Shown here one piece after another: positions 58,198-64,000 of a stretch of DNA of 64,000 bases. The notes beneath the pieces were generated by a model that saw only the letters and a list, made by a program, of their open reading frames with translations, did not search any database and was not told where the DNA came from. Position numbers and translations under genes: made by a program. The first letter of the stretch is position 1; the number at the start of each line of letters is the position of its first letter. The stretch is from positions 5,526,001 to 5,590,000 of the forward strand of contig WPIO01000009.1 in the NCBI GenBank assembly GCA_009760855.2, written 5' to 3'. The DNA is from Cristatella mucedo. Lineage: Eukaryota > Bryozoa > Phylactolaemata > Cristatellidae.

Positions 58198-58394
58198 TTA
58201 ACGTCCGCTACCTCTGCCTCTGCCTCTACCACCAGCTCTGCCTGCTCCAGGCGTAGGGTGGTGGCCAGGCCTCGATTCGTCTGCTTTTATGAATGAAGCA
58301 TGTGCTCCTGTGTCGGCGTCTGTCGATTTGCGTGTTGGTGAACTACCGTCCTGCCTTGCGCTGGGGCTCGACTCCTGCGACAACCCATGGCTGC
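58198..58394 (-). CDS. Probable last exon, Arg/Gly-rich C-terminus, unrecognised gene
   Basis: A strong acceptor, CTTTGCTTGCAG, precedes 64 codons: GSHGLSQESSPSARQDG, SSPTRKSTDADTG, a mixed segment, then GAGRAGGRGRGRGSGR and TAA. The RG-rich end resembles RNA-binding tails such as those of Sm proteins, but no fold is visible. Its phase (needs phase 1 upstream) is compatible with the donor at 63812, and the Ser/Pro-rich style matches. Both may therefore belong to one gene with a transposon-filled 5.4-kb intron. It lies about 400 bases upstream of the proposed MACROD start on the same strand. Confidence 0.45.
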
Positions 58395-59379
58395 CTGCAA
58401 GCAAAGAGGCAGCAATCGTGGCGACACTGGCAGATTGACAAGAAATCTGCATAAAAGTACGCTTGGTGACCCTGAATGATTGCTCACACTGCTGTGGTCC
58501 CACCGGATACACGAGAGGCCTGACACGAGCAAGCGCACAGTTGTAATTATGGACAAGTGATAACCATCGGCTAAACGCTATGGCCACAGGCGGCCACTAA
58601 GCGTAGGCTGCTCGGCCACACCGGCTGCTCACAAAGAATAAGTGAGGGCCACGGAGCTGCCTTGAGTGGCCCGAACATGCGCTGCTCAGCCAACAGCCAG
58701 CTGCGGAGTTGTGGGAATCGCACCCCTCGAACGAGGCAAAATCCCACCGACACAGCTTAAAACGCCAAGGTCACTCGGATTCGGCGCACCGCACGCATGC
58801 AGCTCGATCGCGCTACATCGACTTCGTCTGACCTGAGAGCATGCGAGAGAGAGAGAGAGAATGTGTGAGGCGCCTGCGTGGCAAGATCGTGCATCTTCGG
58901 GATTTGTGCCGAAAAGAAAGTCGTATAGCCTCCACTCGCCATTTTTCTCGAGACCAGCCGAAAGCCAGTTTTGCCCATCATCTGCCAGCAGCAGCAGCAG
59001 TAGCAGACGGCACTGTCGTCGTCGCACAGAGGTGCTAATGGCAATATCGATCAAACCAACTGTCCGAAGACTCGTTGCAACAGCCTGGGCCATCGGAGCA
59101 GGCAGACCAGCGCCACTGGGCCACACCGGATTAGCCCGGCTGACCGGAAAGCTAAACAGGAATTTCCGGCACAACCGGGCCACTCTTCTCTCTACCACAG
59201 GCCTGACACCAAGCTAGCAGCTAGCTAGCTATGTCAATCGAGAACCAAGCACTTGTAGAGTGGTCTACACACAGCAAAGCTGCCATAGCTGACATTCCAC
59301 CACCACCCCCAACCAGCAATTGGACACATCAATCAACTAGCAGACTGAGCTGATTCAAAGGATCGGCAGCCTCTCTAAA

Positions 59380-60310
59380 AAGCAGCGTTTACACGGCAGG
59401 CTTTCCTCCTAAATCTGGCACAGATTTTGAACCAATTTCCCACAGATTGGACTACCAGGTCACCACACTTTGGTGGAGAAGCCAAGTCTGCAGACTTTCA
59501 TGAAGGAGAATCTGTTTCTACTTTATGGTTCCTTGTTGGTCTAGCCGACCAATCGAAACGCCAGGCTTGCCTCATACATCTCTTGCCCAAAATAAAAATG
59601 GCTGGCGTTCGTAGGCTCGAGTTAAGCTGTGTTTACACGGCAGACTTTCATCCTGACAGCCGCTGACTTTCCTAATAGCTAGGACGTTAACACGTCAGAT
59701 TTAGTCCCGCCCGTGACAAATTTAGTTCCACCCACGATATTTTGCTGGGCCACTTAATCTTGCCCACAGCCCCTAATCCTGGCTGGTATGAGTTTCTCCC
59801 TGGAAAAATGCCAAACCAACACCAGCAGAAGTTGAGTTCGCAGGCGAAGTCATCATTGAAGGGTAGTATAAGAAGAATATAAATAAAAGGAAGATAAGCA
59901 TTTAAAAAAAAAGATTTTTCGGGAAAGGGAACAGTACCAAGTAACTTTTGCCTGTGTGCAGGTGTATAGTGCTCAGTAAGTTGTGCAGTTCCGTTATGGG
60001 TTTGTTGGAGGATTTGATAAACACATGCAAGAGGTATTATATGTAAAAAAGGCATTGGCTACAACTCATATGCAATCTACATTCAAGGACTCGCTCTGAC
60101 CTCTTTAATATACTCGAGCCTAAGAACGTCAGCCATTTTTATTTTGGCAGAGGGGTGTATGCAATGTATCTCCGTCTGCAATATGAGACCAGCCTGGGGG
60201 TTTCGATTGGTCGGCTGGATCAACAAGGAGCCAAAAAATTTAGATAGATTCTCCTTCTGATGGTCTGTAGACTTGGCACTTCTGCCTAAATGTTGTGACG
60301 TCAGGCGATG
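59380..60310. mobile_element. Foldback (inverted-repeat) element, unclassified
   Basis: About 150 bases at 59455-59625 (GCCAAGTCTGCAGACTTTCA ... AAAATGGCTGGCGTTCGTAG) recur in reverse complement at about 60110-60300. GTTTACACGGCAG occurs at 59386 and 59632 next to one arm, like the ends of some MITEs. No transposase is visible. Confidence 0.6.
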
Positions 60311-61390
60311 TAATAATAAAAATAACAATGCACTTCCTAAAGCTCCCTCAGAGGACTCAATCTCTTTCTAGGCGCTTTAAATTTGCTGCAAAGGGAAATG
60401 CAATTGAATCGTGAGTAATATCATGCTTGATAAACAACATGAATAACATGGTTAGGGGTGACATGCACAGGGTCAGCATGCAAATGTGGTTAATGGCAGC
60501 ATGCACAGTGCCAGCATACATAAGCACATGAAGGACGAATCACAGGGACCCACTAAATGCTGTCATAAATAGGTGCATTTTAGTTTCTTTTTAAATGTGG
60601 CCAAGTCAGGAGATGTCGTGAAGCAAGTCGTTAGTTCCAGGCTTTGGGAGCATACGAACTAAAATCACAGTCTCCAAAGGATTTGAGGTTTGTACGAGGA
60701 CATGTTGGTAAACAGTTACATTCCGAAAAGCGAGTGGTACGATGCTTAGCCTGGTTGGGGAGTAGATCTGATAGGTAGGCTGGAGCCAAAGAATAAAGAG
60801 ACCTCAAAGTGAGTGACAAAACCTTGAAGTCAATACATTGCTTGACAGGGAGCCAGTGCAGGTCGGCAAGAAGTGGTGAGATGTGGCAATTGCAACCCTC
60901 ACGACAGACAAGCCTAGCTGCAGAGTTTTTCACCAGCTGTAGCACATGATTGCACAGCCCGGTAGACCAGCAAGGAATGACTTACAAAATTCAAGACAGG
61001 ATGTCACAAATGCATGGACCGATTTAGATGTGGTATCCTGTCTAAAAAAGCCTGAATTTAGGCAATGTTATGTAGCTGAAAATAGGCAGACTTGACTGTG
61101 GAGCTGATGTGGTTGTCTAATGAAAGGTCACTTTGGAACATGACACCTAGATTTCGTGCAGATTCAACAGGAGATTCAACAGGAACGCTGGCAGAGCCGA
61201 TTGTGAGCATTAACCTTTCCAATATCTGAATCATTCTTGGTTTGCCCATAACTAGTAAATTGGTTTTATCATCATTCAATTTAAGAAAGTTTGCTGCCAT
61301 CCATGTGCAGATGTCATCTCAATACATGCAGCAAGAAAGTTGAGAGATTTCGACGTGCTCGAGGGCTGGGAGGGATCAAAGCAATCAAAT
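60310..61390 (-). mobile_element. L2/CR1-type LINE, 3' kilobase
   Basis: Minus-strand order: AANFLKLNDDKTNLLVMGKP, NLGVMFQSDLSLDNHIS, QLVKNSAARLVCREGCNCHI, SPLLADLHWLPVKQCIDFKV, SFGDCDFSSYAPKAWN, 3' UTR, tail and an A/T-rich end at 60310. Several frame breaks. Confidence 0.92.
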
Positions 61391-61854
61391 CCTTGAACAT
61401 GGAATGCATTGTATCCCAAGATGTAAGCCTTTTCTATATAGAAGATGCCGTGCGTCAGTTTGTATAATCCACCAAGAATCATAACGGCACACATTACTTA
61501 GCACTACGTCCACACGGATTCAGCTATGCATGCAAGATCTAAAGCACGGCATATCTTGCAGCTCATCAAGAATCTTTAGAGTATCTACCATTTGACCGAA
61601 AGTCACAGCAGGTCCAGCAGCAAGAGAGATGTATGGCCGAGTTTCATGTAAGCGATAATGGCCTCGTTATTGAACTATAATTAAAAGCTTCGAGTACATG
61701 ATTGCAGTTCCGAGTTTGATGGTACCAACAAAAATAGTGGCTAAGTTATGATAGCCAGCTGACATCTGGGAGCCTAATGCCTAACCGACAGGAAATTAGC
61801 TTTGCAACACTCAGGGCTGAGTCTAAGGATTTGAACAATTCTGCTGAGTGTCTT

Positions 61855-62188
61855 CGGTTCCCGACCTGCATCAGAACATCCCCTGACCTGACCACATTTA
61901 AAAGAAACTTAAAAACATTCCTATTTAGGACAGCATTTAGTGGGTCCTTGTGATTCGTCCTCGATGTGCTTATGCGTGCTGACACTGTTCATGCTGCCAC
62001 TAACCACATTTGCATGCTGACCCAGTGCATGTCACCCCTAACCATGTTATTCATTTTGTTTGTTTTTCAAGCATGATTTTACTTACTATTCTATTGCGTA
62101 TCACTTTGCAGCAAATGTAAAGCGCCTAGAAAGAGATTAAGTTCTCTGAGGGCGCTTTATCAAGTGCAATATTATTATTATTATTATA
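61855..62188 (+). mobile_element. L2/CR1-type LINE, short 3' copy
   Basis: Codes TCIRTSPDLTTFKRNLKTFL and FRTAFSGSL, stop, 3' UTR, tail AAGCGCCTAGAAAGAGATTA, (ATT) repeat. It lies in inverted orientation to the copy 465 bases upstream. Confidence 0.92.
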
Positions 62189-62204
62189 AGATCGATGCCA
62201 AAGG

Positions 62205-62365
62205 CTTCGATTAGGTGCCCAAGATAAACGATAAGCAAGTAAGGTGCTAGCTCTACAAGACCGATGTCGTGGGTTCAAATCCTGCAGTGGGCAATCCTTT
62301 ATTGCCAACTGAAAGCAGTGGTGACATCCGTTAAGGCTCTTCTGCTGATACACAAATGGAGGACA
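62205..62365 (+). mobile_element. SINE-A copy
   Basis: B box GGGTTCAAATCC, GGGCAATCCTTTATTGCCAA, GTTAAGGCTCTTCTGC, ending at ACAAATGGAGG. It follows the LINE ATT tail directly. Confidence 0.85.
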
Positions 62366-62401
62366 GTGCCCACGAAAAGGATCAACCTTAAAATTTTTGC
62401 T

Positions 62402-62570
62402 GCCTTGGTTTGGCACAGTGGTTAAGGGGCTCGCCTTTAAAGATCGAGGTCAGGGTGAATGTATTTGATGACCAAAGTCGTGGGTTAGAGCCCTCCGGCA
62501 TACGTGAAGCATCTGGATAGAGATTAAGTTCTAAGTATGCTTTATAAATGAGTTATATTATATAACATTA
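62402..62570 (+). mobile_element. SINE-B copy, long-head variant
   Basis: GGTTTGGCACAGTGGTTAAG (A-box side), GATCGAGGTCAGGGTGAATG, GTGGGTTAGAGCCC, AGATTAAGTTCTAAGTATGC, TTTATAAATGAGTTATAT. Confidence 0.85.
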
Positions 62571-62574
62571 TTAA

Positions 62575-63500
62575 TATTTTCTGCATCGAGCATACAAAAC
62601 TAAATGCAAATGCTCTTCAGTATCGATTTTGTTTTCCAGTAAGACATGGACCAATTACAACAATCAGCTACCAACACTGAGTAACCTGTTCTGTTCTCAC
62701 TCACCAAGAGCAGCAAGACAAACAAAACCTAACTCGAGAGAGGCACTAAATAATAGAACTCAGGAAACAGCTCAAATGAGAAGCAACACATGCTTGGAGA
62801 TATCTTCCATCTAATTAATTGAAAAAAGCTGGAGAAGCCAGCAAAAACTCTGATGATCTCGACAACAACTTTACAGCACCTTTAAATAAATGGCAATAAC
62901 TGCACAGCATTTTTAAATTTCCAAGAAAGAGTTTCAGCTATCAGAAGGCATCATTCAAATGTCTAATCGTTAATATACTAAACATCTACTGTGCCTTAAA
63001 ACCTATTATGTCAATAGATTCATCCAGTCTTAGAAAAGATAATAACAATAGAAATGATAACAATACATGTGTGAAGCACCGATGAGAACTAATCTCTTTC
63101 TTGGCAGTTCAAGCTCATAAAATAAATAAATAATAATAAATAAAATAAGTTCAAGCTCTTGGCTGAAAAGAAACCGCATCTTCTGATTAGTCAGAATACG
63201 ATGCTTAGTTGCAGCAAGCTAGAGCATATAAAGAAAGGACAGTACACAAGGGAGGAGCAAACGCTGTGAGAGGGAGGCAGTTTTTAGCTTTGCCTAAAAT
63301 GTCCAATTTATGTCTTTCCGTGGAGTAAAATCCTTGACTGAGTCAAAATACAGAAGGGAACTCAAAAGCTGCCCAAAATATTCAATATGTTGCTTTTTCC
63401 TAAGTTTCGTTCATTGCAGGCAAACCTACTTGATAATACATGAGCTACTTATCTCTACAATAGCTTATAGCTCACTAAACAACACAGCTTGTATGATTTG
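62575..63500. other. Presumed intron of the third gene, no repeat recognised
   Basis: AT-rich sequence without a supported exon. An in-frame stretch starting HDAVDESLELFAGNCWS lies just beyond (63664-63560), with a plausible acceptor and the right phase for the donor at 63812, but without a convincing donor of its own. Confidence 0.35.
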
Positions 63501-63811
63501 ATGCTCAGTTTAAGTATGTCTGTGATCTCAGTACGTGTACATTTACATAAAGAAATGCAGACAAGCATGGCAGATGCGATACAGGAAGGCAACTTGCTAG
63601 CTCTTTACAAACAGATGCTGAAACACTCCAGCAATTGCCAGCAAAGAGTTCTAACGACTCGTCTACTGCATCGTGGTCTGCCACAGCAACCAACTCCGGC
63701 AGAGACCGGAGGGAGAAGCATGGCTACCTACGGCACAGGCAATAATAAAGCTAGCCAGGTGCCATACTTTCCCTTCCCGAGACGACCAGCAGGAACGAAC
63801 TCAGCACATAC

Positions 63812-64000
63812 CTACAGTCCCTCCGTCCAGCTCTGCCTTCTGTGGAGGCGAAGAAGTCTGTCCAACCGGCTCGTGCTGAATCTCCGGTTGGGTGTCGGTG
63901 GAAGCTGGCGCCTCCTGCAACTGCATCTCTCCTACCAGGTCTGCCCGATGCTGGGGCAAAGAAGTCTCTTTTACCGGTTCGTGCTGAATCTCCAGTATGG
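63812..64000 (-). CDS. Exon of unrecognised EIQHEP-repeat protein, open at window end
   Basis: A minus-strand frame of 62 codons runs in from beyond the window and ends at a strong phase-1 donor, GTAG|GTATGT. It contains two imperfect repeats, EIQHEPVKETSLPQ and EIQHEPVGQTSSPPQ, 36 residues apart, in an acidic, Pro/Gln/Ser-rich and probably disordered context. I do not recognise a family. Similarity between the repeats at the DNA level is high too, so a coding minisatellite is an alternative view. Confidence 0.6.

Overview
This is animal nuclear DNA. Its genes are split by GT-AG introns. It is crowded with L2/CR1-type non-LTR retrotransposons, tRNA-derived SINEs, Tc1-like transposon remains and long CT/GA, TG and AT simple repeats. 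No bacterial operon, CRISPR, phage or rRNA signature is visible. The species cannot be named from the sequence. The proteins suggest an invertebrate: the ceramide glucosyltransferase reads closest, by eye, to insect-type versions.

Two protein-coding genes can be reconstructed end to end, and part of a third. (1) Plus strand, 19496-35478: ceramide glucosyltransferase (UGCG/GlcT), 8 exons, 434 residues, all splice phases consistent. Its Asp-92-type residue (first Asp of the D1,D2,D3,(Q/R)XXRW signature) is not seen. One 5' splice site is duplicated and followed at once by a perfect 20-bp hairpin. (2) Minus strand, 57784-40550: a MACROD-type ADP-ribosyl hydrolase (macro domain), 9 exons including a 31-nt microexon, 287 residues if the proposed first exon is right. 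The two genes converge, tail to tail, with about 5 kb of retrotransposon debris between them. (3) Minus strand, from beyond 64000 down to 58198: two phase-compatible exons of an unrecognised low-complexity protein with an EIQHEP repeat and an arginine/glycine-rich C-terminus.

Layout: 1-0.7 kb LINE 3' end; 0.7-7.4 kb intergenic with SINE fragments; 7.4-11.9 kb two LINE copies, the second with both endonuclease and reverse transcriptase parts; 12-19.4 kb GC-rich sequence with a LINE fragment; 19.5-35.5 kb UGCG; 35.5-40.5 kb LINE fragments; 40.5-57.8 kb MACROD; 58-64 kb third gene with LINE, SINE and foldback repeats in its presumed intron.

The most informative system-level signal is the repeat community. 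The autonomous L2/CR1-type LINE and at least one abundant tRNA-derived SINE family (SINE-B) share a roughly 50-nt 3' tail that can fold as a hairpin. A second family (SINE-A) and a third (SINE-C) carry diverged versions of part of it. This looks like SINEs mobilised by the machinery of the resident LINE. Separately, at least five near-perfect short hairpins with tiny loops are scattered through unrelated sequence, which may be a template-switch mutation signature.
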